In this document: positions 34,080-44,768 of the stretch, in pieces | How positions within the stretch are numbered: the stretch's first letter is position 1 | Layout: each line of letters starts with the position of its first letter | NCBI GenBank assembly: GCA_014529385.2 | Contig: CM043955.1 | Span: 152,258,140-152,322,139, forward strand | From: Adiantum capillus-veneris | Taxonomy: Eukaryota > Streptophyta > Polypodiopsida > Polypodiales > Pteridaceae | Length of the DNA stretch: 64,000 bases | Direction: 5' to 3' | Translations under genes and position numbers: made by a program | The notes under the pieces: generated by a model | What the model was told of the DNA's origin: nothing | Seen by the model: the letters and a program-made list of their open reading frames with translations, nothing else | Database searches by the model: none

Positions 34080-36260
34080 CCTTGACAAGTGCTCCCATCT
34101 TACGAGTGCCAGATTGGAATGTAATTTTTCATGTGCATATTGATGCATCAAACTTTGTTATTGGGTGTGCTCTAGCTCAACCAGGAGAACATAAATTGGT
34201 GTAACATTTAATGGCCTAAAAACTTGTGTGTAGCAGAAATTAGCATGAACATAGTGGGCATTTCATTAGAATAGATTCCTAATGAGAATTACAAGAGTGC
34301 TTGGGTGGAGAGAGCAACAAAAAGCATAAGACCTAGTTAGATAGCATGAACAATACTTTCAAAAGAGAGACAAATTAAGCTATTGACAACAGTTGAGGAC
34401 CGGATTTGTATTATGGTTTCTCCCATCCAGAGAGACATTGTACAATACAATTCTTTGTGTTCCTTCAAGACTAGCTAGTGCAATGAAGATGAAAGCTTCA
34501 TGCACTAAGAAAAACACTTAGCAAACACAACATCAATTATCCCCGGTCTCAAACCCAAGACCTCACACACCTTCAAAGATGGTGAGAGCTAGCAGGGTAT
34601 GAGAGTAGATTTAGAGGAAGAAGGAGTATCTTACGAGAAAGATGTACATCTCCTCACATAATCACTCATATTAGCATAGCTTAGCTTAGTAAGTAGCATG
34701 GTAGAGGAGATGAGCATGCATTGAAGCTTGTCTCTTGGTTGGATTTGCATCACAAAGCCAAGAGTTGTTGGTGTAGGCCTCCCTTCTCACAAGCTTGGAG
34801 TAGGTGGTAAGCTTTCCATTAAAGCTTGAGAAGGAGAGAGAGTCTTCTTTACTTCACACATGAGATTTTGTGAGTGTGTGTGTGTGTGTGATAATGCCTT
34901 GCAAAAATCAGCCCTCTCTCTCTCTCTTGGGCGACCCCTCTTGCTATTTGCTCTTGCTATTCTCTCATTGGACCTCCCTAGGGCTAGCCAATGACAATTA
35001 AGCAGCATAAGTGATAGCCTTCTAACATGTGTCCCCTTTTGTGAGAGCTTTAGGTAATTTAAACTCTCATTGGACCCCTTGCCTCCTGGCCAATAGGAAT
35101 CAGGCAAGCCATTGGGCTGCCCCGGGGAGGTCACCTAATAAAAAACGTAAAACTATCACGTGAGTTCAACAGAAGGGTATTTAAAGTTCTTGAAACTTAC
35201 ACAAATATATATACAGAAGGGCATTATTTTTTCAAATTTGAAAAGAACTTACAGATTTTAAAAGATTCTTAACAAAATTCACAGATAAGGGGTTTTACAA
35301 ACATGTCTTGAACGCACGTGATATGGTAGTTTTACATATAGTGAACCCCCCGAGTGGGCTGCTAAATGCTCATTGGACACCTTGGGAGACTGTCCAATAG
35401 TCTTCTAGAGGAATTAATTCTCATTGGTTCTTTTATTAAGTGTTTTTAACATTAATTAAACTATATTTACTCTAGCCTAATTCTCATTGGTCCACCTCCA
35501 AGGCCATCCAATAAGAATTGGGTACACCTTGTGGGCATCTGGCCTAGGGAGCTAACATGTGTCCCTCATTCCATTTGTGTAAAGGGAGCTTGTGTGTGTG
35601 TGTGTGTGTGGCTTTCTCTCTCATCCCCTACATGCAAGGCTCGCCCCCTCCCAAGTAGGGATTGTAAAGACTTTTTTGTACACACACAAAGCATCCAATT
35701 CCCCTATGGTTGACCTTTGGATACAACCTTTGAATTTTGGAACCTTAGCATTTTGGAAGTCTTAATGGGCTAAACCTTAGGGTCTTTTTAGCCCATTGTT
35801 GCACATGGCTCTTTTGCAGATGGCCCCCCCTTTGGATCCCTATTTTCCGTCCTTTGGATCCCTACTGTGGCCGGTCTGCTAGCTTAACGAATATTCTAGT
35901 TTTTTCTCCCCTGGCACTTCCCCATATTAAATGATCAGTTTAACATGAGAAAATCATTTAGGAGAATTAGATATTGATTATTACGACAATTGGACTATCC
36001 CATTAGCTTTGCAAGTCATCAATTAAATGATGCTGAGATCAACTACACCACTACAGAGCGGGAAGGTTTAGCTATGATTTACATAGGAAAGAAATTTTGC
36101 TACTACCTTCTTGCCAACAAGTTTGTTTTCTATGTGAATCATCAAACGTTGTTGTATCTAGTGAATAAAGCTTGTTCCACGGGAATAATTACATGATGGT
36201 TATAATTCTTCTTGAGTTTTATTTTACCATTGTGGTGAGATCCGATAAAAAAGACATGTC
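34080..36260 (+). pseudogene. RNase H domain of element D, split by solo LTR I
   Basis: The first part (34080-34199) holds the catalytic HIDASNF segment. The second (35989-36250) holds the SFASHQLNDAEINYTTTERE segment and the HQTLLYLVNKACSTG end. The two join in frame when the insertion and one duplicated ATTGG are removed. A stop lies at 36194. Confidence 0.8.
34200..35988 (+). mobile_element. Element I: solo LTR, 1789 bp, with 5-bp target duplication ATTGG
   Basis: The insertion begins TGTAACATTT and ends TACGACA (TG...CA). It is flanked by ATTGG at 34195-34199 and 35989-35993. It holds no coding frame, no internal direct repeat at its ends and no primer site, so it fits a solo LTR left by LTR-LTR recombination. 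TATTTAAAG at 35178 may be its TATA box. It includes GT runs near 34868 and 35591 and a CT run near 34914. Its orientation is assumed from the TATA-like site. Confidence 0.75.
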
Positions 36261-36740
36261 ATGGAAGATCATTTATCTCGCATGCCAAATGGTGAAGACC
36301 CTACTGGAATCGATAATGAATTTCCCGATACTTCCGTGTTGCTAGTCAATACCATGCCTAAATTGAGTGAGAAGATTGTGAACTTTTTAGTTAATGGTTT
36401 TCCACCCAAAGAGCATCGTAAGGATATAGCTCAAAAACTATTAAAGGAATGTGAACCTTATTCTCTAATTGTAGAAACTCTCTACAAGCTAGGAAAGGAC
36501 GATACTCTTAGACATTGTGCTCATGAGGATGAGTATTTATACATACTGTAAGAAGCCTAAATGGATATAGTTGGAGGACATTTTTCTGGGGAGCTAATTG
36601 TTAGAAAGGTGTTGCAATCACGCTATTGGTAGCCTACTTTATTCAAGGATGCATTAATTTTTGCAAAAGACTGTGATGAATTTTAACGTTACAAGATCAC
36701 ACAACAAAAGGATAAGATGCCCTTACATCCTATTAAAGTG
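36261..36740 (+). pseudogene. H2C2 zinc-binding N-terminal domain of integrase, element D
   Basis: The frame opens with EDHLSRMP, the usual RNase H-to-integrase junction. It continues through a linker to GGHFSGE and then a degraded CDEF.RY where CPxCQ is expected. Several TAA and TAG stops break it. Only one H2C2 unit is present, unlike in F. Confidence 0.7.
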
Positions 36741-36743
36741 ACT

Positions 36744-37386
36744 CAACCATTTGGAAAATAGGGTTTACACTTTGTAGGCCCAATGAGTCCAACAGTTTGT
36801 AACACTCAACCTCGATATATTATTGTTGCCATTGACTATCTGACAAAGTGGGTGGAAGACAAGGCGACACGCAAGGCTGATGCAAGATCAACTACTAAGT
36901 TTCTCTTTGAGAACATTATTACACAATCTGATTGTCCCTTTGAAATTGTGAGTGATAATGGCACTCATTGTATAAATGGAGTGATAAAGGAACTCACGAC
37001 AAACTTCATGATAGCCCACCATAAGTCTACACTTTATTATCTACAAGCAAATGGCTAAGCTGAGAGCACTAACAAGACTTTGATTTCTATTTTGACCAAA
37101 ATAGTGGAAGCTCATCGCATAAATTAGGTTTCAAAGCTGATATCAACTCTATGGGCTTATTGTACTGCTTACAAAGTGGCTATTAATTGTACACCATTCA
37201 AGATGGAATATGGCCAAGAAGCAATTATGACATGGGAGTTTGTAATTCCTGGTCTGTGGGTAGCTTCATAAGAAGGTTGGGATGGTAACCCTTTAGTTGA
37301 GCGTTTATACATCCTTGAGAGGTTAGATGAAGAAAGACAATTGGCTAAGCAAAATGCACTTGTGGAGAAAGAAATGGTTTGACCAT
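36744..37386 (+). pseudogene. Integrase catalytic core, copy 1 of a tandem duplication (element D)
   Basis: The copy contains YIIVAIDYLTKW (first Asp), IVSDNGTHCING (second Asp) and a damaged QANG.AEST.KT for the catalytic Glu region. The integrase core inserts the DNA copy into the genome. Positions 36744-37386 are repeated at 37387-38034, 643 bp apart. The junction sits at a short TCAACC repeat. Confidence 0.8.
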
Positions 37387-38150
37387 CAACCATTTGAAAC
37401 ATGGGGTTTACACTTTGTAGGCCCAATTAGACCAACAGCTTGTAACACTTAATCTTGATATATTATTGTTGCCACTGACTATCTGGCAAAGTGGATGGAA
37501 GCCAAGGCAACACGCAAGGTTGATGCAAGGCCAACTACTAAGTTTCTCTTTGAGAACATTATTACACAATTTGATTGTCCCTTTGAAATTGTGAGTGATA
37601 ATAGCACTCATTGTATAAATGGAGTGATAAAGGAACTCACAACAAACTTCATGATAGCCCACCTTAAGTCTTCACCTTATTATCCACAAGAAAATGGAAA
37701 AGCTGAGAGAACTAACAAGACTTTGATTTATATTCTAATCAAAATAGTGGAATCTCATCGCATAGATTAGGTTTTGAAGCTGATATCAACTCTATGGGCT
37801 TATCGTACTGCTTATAAAGTGTCTATTAATTGTACACCATTCAAGATGGTATATGGCCAAGAAGCAGTTTATGACATGGGAGTTTGTAATTTCTAGTTTG
37901 TGGGTAGCTTCACAAGAATGTTGGGATGGTAACCCTTTAGTTGAGCGTTTATACATGCTTGAGAGGTTAGATGAAGAAAGACAATTGGCCAAGAAAAATG
38001 CACTTGTGGAGAAATATATGAGAAAGAAATGGTTTGACCATCATTTAAAGAATAAGGATATCAAGGTTGGGGATAAATTCCTTATGTATGGAGTGAGTAA
38101 CAAGAAGAAAAAGGTGAAATTTTTGGGAAAAGGACCATATAGAGTATGAG
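37387..38150 (+). pseudogene. Integrase catalytic core, copy 2, and C-terminal domain (element D)
   Basis: It repeats the core with YIIVATDYLAKW, IVSDNSTHCING (Gly changed to Ser) and NGKAERTNKT, where the catalytic Glu is kept. It then continues into the C-terminal domain (KVGDKFLMYG and KGPYRV) that copy 1 lacks. It is less damaged than copy 1 around the third catalytic residue. Confidence 0.8.
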
Positions 38151-38334
38151 AAATCACCCCACAAGGTATCATTTGTGTGAAACTATTGATGGAGTTGAAA
38201 CCATTGGATTCCTCAATGGGAGTGAATTTAAAAGATACTATGATCCTTTAAGCCAAGAGGAGCTATGGGACATCCATAAAAAAAAGGCAACCAAGGCACA
38301 AACATAATTGAAAAAGATACAAGCTCAAGCTCTC
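38151..38334 (+). other. End of pol and 3' non-coding stretch, element D
   Basis: A decayed frame encoding an ITPQGI.CVK-like integrase tail runs into a Lys-rich stretch before the purine tract. Nothing else is visible. Confidence 0.5.
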
Positions 38335-38348
38335 GAGGGGGAGGGGAG
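38335..38348 (+). other. Polypurine tract of element D
   Basis: GAGGGGGAGGGGAG is followed by TGCACCAGGTAATCA (38349-38363), which I read as the first bases of D's 3' LTR. It starts TG and shares CACCA with the 5' LTR start but is otherwise diverged. Confidence 0.65.
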
Positions 38349-38363
38349 TGCACCAGGTAATCA

Positions 38364-39598
38364 TGTTAATGTATAACATTGATAAACCACTTTGGGAGTG
38401 TACAAATTAGAGTGTATATGCATGGTCATATGTGTAAAGGGATATAAATACATGCATTTGAGATATTTTCAAAGTGGTTTCAAGTTTTAAAAAAGATGCA
38501 ACGTGTACACATTGTAAATAGTCAGGTTCACGTGCGGAAGTCGGGAACATGCACATGCTGGATAGGGTATCGAGGGCTTGGATATGGTTCTTGGTGTCTT
38601 ATTCTGGTTCTAGGGAATCTTTTTGAGCTTTCTAGAATGTAAATAATTCAAGCAACAAGTGTGGGCACTCTCATCCCACCCAAGAAGTTTGGCAGATGCA
38701 GTAACTGTCTATTTATGGTGCCTGATCTACGGTGAGCATGCACCGCCCTAGAAGTGGTCAAAAGTGGAATATGGAGATTTATAAAAGTACTTTGGGTATC
38801 AAGGATCAAGCATACAAAATTTGGTGAATTTTAGAGCCCGTTTGGGGTTTTTTCGTGAAAAATGTCCATCGAGGGTCAAAAAAGGCCAAAAGTGGGGCAA
38901 AAAAGGTCAAAAAATGGTCAAAAAGGTGTGAAAAGGCTTCAAAAAGCCACGTCACTCACGGTTCCGTGATGGTCCACGCTGAGGGAGAACTTTTAAAGAG
39001 CAATATCAACACTTCCATCTCTTTGTGTATGGGAGAAAGCAGGGTTCCTACAGGTGGTCTAGTGTAGTCCCGTCGCGTTCGCATCTTGTTTTGGAGTGTG
39101 TGGAGGAGTGAATGAGAGATTTCTCTCTTCAATTTTGCACTTGGGAGAGTCTATGGAAGTTCTTAGGTTTCCATGGATGTGTGTGCACAAGGAATTGAGG
39201 AAAGAAGGTGCGGCTTTCTGCAATATTATGTGACCCTGTATCGGTGCTATTAGGGTTGACACTACTCCAAAGAGTCCAACAGAGAGGAGTTTGGTGAAGG
39301 CTTTGCAATGGTTTGAGAGAGGAATTTTGTGGCTGGTGTTTTTGAGTTTTTGATGGTTTTAATTGTATATTTTTGTCACCATCAAGTGTAATTTCAAGTG
39401 TTGATCAACTCGACTCACCTTGTAGTGTCTGTGGGCAGGCAAGGGCTTGTAGGTCGAGGTGTTTGGAGTTTGAATTGAGCTTGTGGGTAGTATTTTTATT
39501 GAGCTCTTGAGTGGTGTTGTGTGTGGGTTGTAAATTCCTTGTGTGGTGTTGAGTTGTTTGGGTGTGTGAGTGTGCGCACGACATCTTTTGGTCCATCA
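38364..39598 (+). repeat. 5' LTR of element E
   Basis: It begins TGTTAATGTATAACA and ends GTCCATCA a few bases before the primer site, about 1235 bp. TTTATAAAA at 38779 is a candidate TATA box. Positions 38870-38945 hold imperfect repeats of GGTCAAAAA and GGCCAAAAG. The start is inferred from the TG and the preceding purine tract of D, not from a second LTR copy. Confidence 0.6.
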
Positions 39599-39603
39599 TA
39601 CTT

Positions 39604-39621
39604 TGGCGATCCCACTAGGGA
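39604..39621 (+). other. Primer binding site, probably tRNA-Arg type (element E)
   Basis: TGGCGATCCCACTAGGGA resembles the TGGCGAxTCCxCTGGGGA-like primer site used by Tat/Ogre elements (tRNA-Arg), with some changed bases. It is clearly different from the tRNA-Asp sites of A, B, D and F. Confidence 0.6.
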
Positions 39622-39734
39622 GCGGGGAGCGGAAATTTTCCGGTTGTGAACCCAGGTGAAGCGGTTTTGCTGTGGATTTTGAGCTTCATTGAAGAAAAGC
39701 GATGGTTTAGTTGAGGTGAAAGACTTCAAATTTT

Positions 39735-40680
39735 GTGGAGTTCCTCACACAAGGGAGAAGCAACTTCGAAGGGATGGTGTATAGTCGGCCAATGCTCACG
39801 GGGAGGGAGGATGTGAAGGACTGGATTGCGGACTTCAAGTGGCATACGCTTGGTATGCATATTGTGAATGATGCAGCAAAGCTTCATGTATTTCCTCTTT
39901 CACTCAAAGGAGAAGTTTGCGAGTGGTTTGAAGGTTTAGAAAAAGACCAAAAGAAAACATGGGAGTAGGTGAAGCATGCAATTTTTGACAGGTTTCGAAA
40001 GAAGCTAACCACAATGGAAGCAACGACAAAATTGAGAGGTTTGCAGCAAGATGTTTATGGTAACTTTAAAGAGTTTTTGCAACACTTCAAAGGACTTTGG
40101 TGCAATTAGAGGCGGTATCCCAAGTAACTCAACGGGATTTCTTTAAAGTGTGTGAGTTTATGAATTGTCTCCATCCAAGTGTAAGGGAGAAGGTCAATGA
40201 AGAGGATCCTGCTACATTTGAAAGAGCTGTGGAAATTGCCGAGGCCAAGAGCAAGAAGATCAAGAGAAGGTGGGAGCAAGGCATGACACATGCTGAGCCA
40301 GTTGTGGTTCCTATGGTAGTGGATGATAGAGCGGAGCGAGTGGTTCAAGGTCCAAATCCCATTATGACCCAAGGTTTGTATGATCTTGTTGGTCAGTTGC
40401 AAGAATTAATAATTAACATAATAAATAGAAACCAAAGAGAAGAGCGGCCAACTGGGAGAGGTAGGGGATGGAGGCTACAAGGTAGACGCTACAATTGTGA
40501 TGAAGAGGGTCACTACACCCCTGATTTTCCTGAACCACCACCACGAGAGAGGAAGGATATACCCCTTATATGGATGTGGTCGAGGGAGAATAGAAGAAAA
40601 TCATCAAGAGAGGCCACTAGAAGCACCACCTCTGCAACAAAAACCACAACCATTGCATGCAAATGGAGAAGGTTAGGCTA
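39735..40680 (+). pseudogene. gag of element E
   Basis: Two frames overlap a frameshift near 40095. The capsid core reads LSLKGEVCEWFEGLE and, after a stop at 39966, KHAIFDRFRKKL. It continues in the second frame with FLHPS-like and VEIAEAKSKKIKR segments. A degraded zinc knuckle at about 40490-40535 reads YNCDEEGHYTPDF, with the first and last Cys lost. The true start is unclear: the first in-frame ATG is at 39774. Confidence 0.75.
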
Positions 40681-40927
40681 TTAACATTATTACCCTTGAG
40701 CATCAAGATGTGGATGTTTTGGCCAATAAGAGAGCTAGGCATGATAGGGAGAAAGAACAGAAGAAGAGATGGAAACAAGAGCAAGAAAAGGAAAGTCTAA
40801 GGTAGAAGATAAACCAGAGAGTAGCAAGAGGCAATGAAGAAGGAAAATAGGTCCAAATGACTACCCCCTTGGCCAAGGTGTTGAAGACTATGATATTGTC
40901 AACGACATACGAAATCAAAAGGTCAAT

Positions 40928-41466
40928 ATGTCTTTTGGTCAGTTGGTGGGTTTGAATGCTAAATTGAGGAAGCAGTGGACCAAGCGTGTCAGGACGCGGG
41001 TTCCTTCCAAAAAGGAAAAGCATCAAAGCATGGTGTCTTCCTTGAGGGTTGGTCACCCGGTGGATATGGCCCCAATAGTTGAAGCTATGTTGGGAAAGAA
41101 GACGGAAGTGCAAGCATATGTGGATGGTGGTGACCAAGTGTGTTTCATGACCGAGGCTATCATGAAGGAAGCAGGAGTCAAGATGTCAATGAATGCTTCA
41201 ATCTGTATGAGGATGGCCAACCACAAAAAGAAAAGGTGTCTTGGGATAGTTGAAGATGTGAAGATAAAGTCTTGGGGATTGAGTGCTCGGTTGATTGCTA
41301 TGTGATGCAAGTGGGTGAGAATGCTTATCCGATCATTTTAGGGAGGCCATGGATGATAACCCTTGGTGCTAAGCAGGATTGGGGCACGGGCTTGATCACC
41401 ATCCCTGACCAAGAAAAAGGAAGGACCATTGTCTACAACACGAAGACACACAAGAGTCGTACATAG
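40928..41466 (+). pseudogene. Retropepsin of element E
   Basis: AYVDGGDQVCFMTEAIM at about 41115-41165 holds the active-site region, with DGG in place of DTG or DSG. After a frameshift near 41275 the second frame gives NAYPIILGRPWM, the conserved C-terminal half. The context is downstream of gag and upstream of RT. Confidence 0.75.
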
Positions 41467-41472
41467 CCCCTA

Positions 41473-42590
41473 TTGGAGATGCAAGATAGAGATTCAATAG
41501 AAACTACGCCATATGATAGTGAATCTTCATCTACATCATCAGAAGAAAGTATAGAGGAAGGTCCTGATCTATTTGGGATAAGTATAAAAAAGGAATCATT
41601 GATGCATGATGTGAAGGTCAATGAGGAGAAGGATAATACAAAAGCAAATGTAGAGCCTGCCAAAGTGAACGTGATGAGAATGCTAGGAGAGAACTTGATA
41701 GAGAAAGAAAAGAAGGAGTATGAAGACATGTTTACGGAATTTCCAAAGCTATTTGCCACTAAATATACAGAGTTGCAAGGAGCTAAAGGGGTCAAGCATA
41801 TAATCAATTCAAAAAAATGTGCCAAGACAAAGGTTCAAAAGCTTAGGAGGTTGGGGGTCGTTCATGGCACTTCGTGAAGAGGTGACGAAGCTTTTGGAAG
41901 CAAATTTCATCTTTCGAGTGGAGGAGTCCGAATGGGTCTCTCCAATTGTTATTGTGCCCAAGAAGAACAGAAGATTTAGGATATCTATTGGTTTCAAACC
42001 TTTAAATGCCGCCACAGAAAGGAATCATTATCCACTACCCTTCCTAGATGAAATCCTCAATCAAGTTGCAAGTCATGAGCGCTACTCAATCATGGATGGA
42101 TTTTTTGGCTACTTTCAGATCTTGATAGCGATTGAAGATCAATCGAAGACAACTTTCATTACTCCTTGGGGTTGTTTCGACTACAAAAGAATGCCTCTTG
42201 GGCTGGTTAATGCATATGTTACCTTCCGAGGATGGGTGAATAGAGTGTTTGGTCCCTACTTGGGTAAGTTGATTTAAGTTTTCATGGATGACATTGGATG
42301 TTATAGCTCCAAGGTCACACATTTGGAGAAGCTGAGGTTGAGTTTTGAAAGACTTCAACAAGAGGATGGGCAACTCAACCCAAAGAAGTGTAAGTTTGCT
42401 CATGCCAGAGTCCATTTTCTAGGACATGTGGTTTCCCAAAATGGAATTGAAGCCGACCCAGATAAATTTAAGGCTTTGTTGCTTAAGGACCCACCTTGCA
42501 ACACAAAGGATTTGGCATCATTTGTGCATAAGCTTGGATACTTGTCCCGTTTTTTTTGGATGCCATGTCAGTATGTGTATCTTCTCTAGA
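41473..42590 (+). pseudogene. Reverse transcriptase of element E
   Basis: An acidic linker (41473-41800) precedes RT. After a frameshift near 41870 the domain runs with WVSPIVIVPKKN, IMDGFFGYFQI (first catalytic Asp), GLVNAYVTF, a TAA stop at 42276, the active-site box VFMDDIGCYSS at about 42280-42312, and LGHVVSQNGIEADP. The domain is full length apart from one stop and one frameshift. It copies the RNA genome into DNA. Confidence 0.85.
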
Positions 42591-42599
42591 AATTGAGTC

Positions 42600-43117
42600 A
42601 AAGGGTTCAAGGGTTTTGAGTGGAATGAAGACATGCAACAGGCTTTTGATGGTATCAAGGAGGTATTGTGTGCTCTACCAACAGTGAATCCTCCCGACTT
42701 GCAATCTATTTTCTATGTATCTATTAGTTGGGGTCAGTAGCTTTTGGGTCGGTTCTTTTACAAAAAAAGGGAAGGAACTTCAAGCCATTCTATTTTGAGA
42801 GCAAGATGAAGAATGTAAGCGAGTTTTCCTACACAAAAATGGAACAGTGGGTCTTTGCCTTGGTTCTTGCTTGTTGCAATTTCAAAACCTATCTGTTGCT
42901 CCAAAAGTTCTATGTGCTCACCACATCAAATATCTTGCCGAATGTAGTACAAAATTTGAAGCGTAGAAAGCGCATCTTAAAGTGGACTTTGGAGCTTCAA
43001 GAGTATAAGTTTGAGTTTAAAGTGGATCACTATGTTAAACCTCACCTCCCGGACACAATGGTACATAAGGGAGGGGAGCTTCCATCTTACCCAAGGGTGA
43101 TCATGAAGAGGAAGTAG
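42600..43117 (+). pseudogene. RNase H (first, gypsy-type) of element E
   Basis: The recognisable order is FGSVLLQKKGRNFKPFYFES, then SYTKMEQWVFALVLACCNFKTYLL, then LTTSNILPN, where the usual catalytic DH is lost. A stop at 43117 ends the frame. The likeness to RT-linked RNase H is good, but active-site residues are degraded. Confidence 0.7.
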
Positions 43118-43267
43118 ATATTACAGATGCGTATACAATGATATTTGATGGTGCATACAGGAAAGTTCTTCAAAAGGCAAGTGGTGGGGTAGTCATTAAG
43201 AGTGATGTAATCTTTTCTAGAGCTTACAATCTTGATGAAGCTAAAAGTAACAATGAGGCTGAGTATC
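43118..43267 (+). pseudogene. Second RNase H domain (archaeal-type) of element E, cut by element F
   Basis: The frame reads TMIFDGAYRKVLQKASGG, then VIFSRAYNLDEAKSNNEAEY, the start and middle of the second RNase H found in Tat-lineage elements, with the catalytic Asp and Glu kept. It stops four bases after the NNEAEY segment where TGTTAGC of element F begins. The missing half is predicted to follow the 3' LTR of F. Confidence 0.75.
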
Positions 43268-44174
43268 TGTTAGCAGCAAGCTAACACGGACACCATTTTT
43301 CTAAGTTCTCCTTGTAAAACAATTATTATTTTGATAAATCAAGAATATTGTAACTCTTATTCTCTTGGATAAACTTTGTAATTAATGAGCCGGGGCTACA
43401 AGCTTCCAGATTGTATCAGCTAGTCATTTCCCAGCTTTGGTAAACTCCAGATTATTAGTTTTGACCACCCAAAAACCTTGGCTAAGGTATAAAAGCCAAT
43501 TTTTGTAAGTTTTTGGATAAGAAATACACAGCGTGAGCTAACGGCGCTTACTTCTCTCCTTCTCGCGCTTCCTACTCCCTCTCCGGTTGTCACATTGCGA
43601 ATGTGTTTGTTGCATTGCATTCACAGGTAAGAGGTCTACGCATTGACGTAAGCCATTTACCGTATTTCGTAGCTTTTTCCATCGCCGACCTGCGGCCTAA
43701 TTTCATCATAACTAGGAATTTATACTTTTAAATAAAAAACTAAGAATAGGCGGGGTATTGGGGCATCATTGCTAAGCATTTAGATGCATTCTGGGTCGAA
43801 AACGACTAGGTAAAAAATCCACTGCTGTTAATAATCGCAATTTTGGAACTTGACCTAAAGTGGGGTTTGACGCCATAGCCATGTGTGCTTAGGTCTTATA
43901 AACTTTTTCTAGAAGTTTCGTTACATTTGGATGTCATTTGATGCTGTAACGGATGTGATTTGCTTGCCGATGAGCGATTGGCTTTTGGTGATTTCAGTCA
44001 CTTAAGTGTAGCTTGAGTTAGATGCGAGTTGTTAGTTGTTTTCTGAGAGATTGAAAACCTCTTGTAGCCTCTATGCACTAGTCGAGTCAGCTTCGTCCCA
44101 TGGTTTGACAAATTAATCATGGTTCTCGCTAATACCGCAATAAGATAGGATGGTGAGGTTAGACATGCGTCACA
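43268..44174 (+). repeat. 5' LTR of element F
   Basis: It runs from TGTTAGCAGCAAGCTAACA to about GCGTCACA, some 907 bp. The TATA box TATAAAAG is at 43488-43495, and the splice-donor-like CACAGGTAAGAG at 43622. It aligns along its length with the D LTR. Confidence 0.85.
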
Positions 44175-44178
44175 TATT

Positions 44179-44196
44179 TGGCGCCGCTGCCGGGGA
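44179..44196 (+). other. Primer binding site, tRNA-Asp type (element F)
   Basis: TGGCGCCGCTGCCGGGGA differs from the tRNA-Asp complement at one base. Confidence 0.9.
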
Positions 44197-44768
44197 TCGA
44201 AGAGACCTAAACTAGGGAAAACAAGAGCATCTTGTGTAGTTGTCCTTTAACTTTCTCTAGGTTCGCCTAGAGTTCTAAACTTTCTTTTAGTACCGCATAG
44301 TTTCAGATTGTCGTCTTTTGCTGTGTAGAGGTAGCTTGGAAGTAATCGTACTTGCTGAGTACCTTTAGGACTGTAGGATTGTAGATTTAGATTAGGATTT
44401 GGAGAATGATTGGTAGAGGAGACAAGTCTTAAGATCAAGACTCCAAAAAACAAAAAAAAAACAAAAAAAAAACAAAAAACACAAGAAAACGAGTGTTTGT
44501 GAACACTTTCCACAACCCCATTGCATGAGAATCTAGGAGTAGGGTAAGTAGGATCCGAGGTGGATTTCAGAACATTGCTCTCTCTGAAAGAATCAAGTGT
44601 GAGTTGTTATTGGAAGTTGCAGAAGTTCAGGTCTACGGCTAGAAATAGCTTGAAAAGACTCGAATCCACTCAATCCGAATGGACAGTAAGCCTAAGAGTT
44701 GTCCGAACCATTGGGTAAGCTCAAAGACACTTCGAGGTAAAAATTTCAAAAGCTAGTTAAAACTCATA

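Larger units (their letters stand above)
26494..38363 (+). mobile_element. Element D: Athila-like Ty3/gypsy retrotransposon, interrupted and decayed
   Basis: The order is 5' LTR, tRNA-Asp primer site, palindromic leader, gag, zinc knuckles, protease, partial RT, RNase H, zinc-binding H2C2, duplicated integrase core, polypurine tract. A solo LTR (I) splits the RNase H. About 1.1 kb at the start of RT is deleted compared with element F. Only about 15 bases of LTR-like sequence follow the purine tract before element E begins. D is the same family as F: LTR, leader and all coding domains align in order. The five bases before the LTR are AATAG, and the matching duplication would lie outside the window. 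Confidence 0.8.
38364..43267 (+). mobile_element. Element E: Tat/Ogre-type Ty3/gypsy retrotransposon, interrupted by F
   Basis: The order is LTR, tRNA-Arg-like primer site, gag, protease, RT, RNase H, second RNase H. A second (archaeal-type) RNase H after the usual one is, to my knowledge, diagnostic of the Tat lineage, and the primer site agrees. The element breaks off in the second RNase H where the LTR of element F begins. Integrase and 3' LTR must lie beyond the window if the nest is simple. The bases before the LTR are AATCA. Confidence 0.75.

Noticed and set aside
26494-44174. LTRs at 26494-27410 and 43268-44174 taken as the two ends of one 17.7 kb element
   Set aside because: Both are followed by a primer site, a palindromic leader and a gag start, so both are 5' LTRs of separate elements, and the second one cuts into the RNase H of a different element (E).
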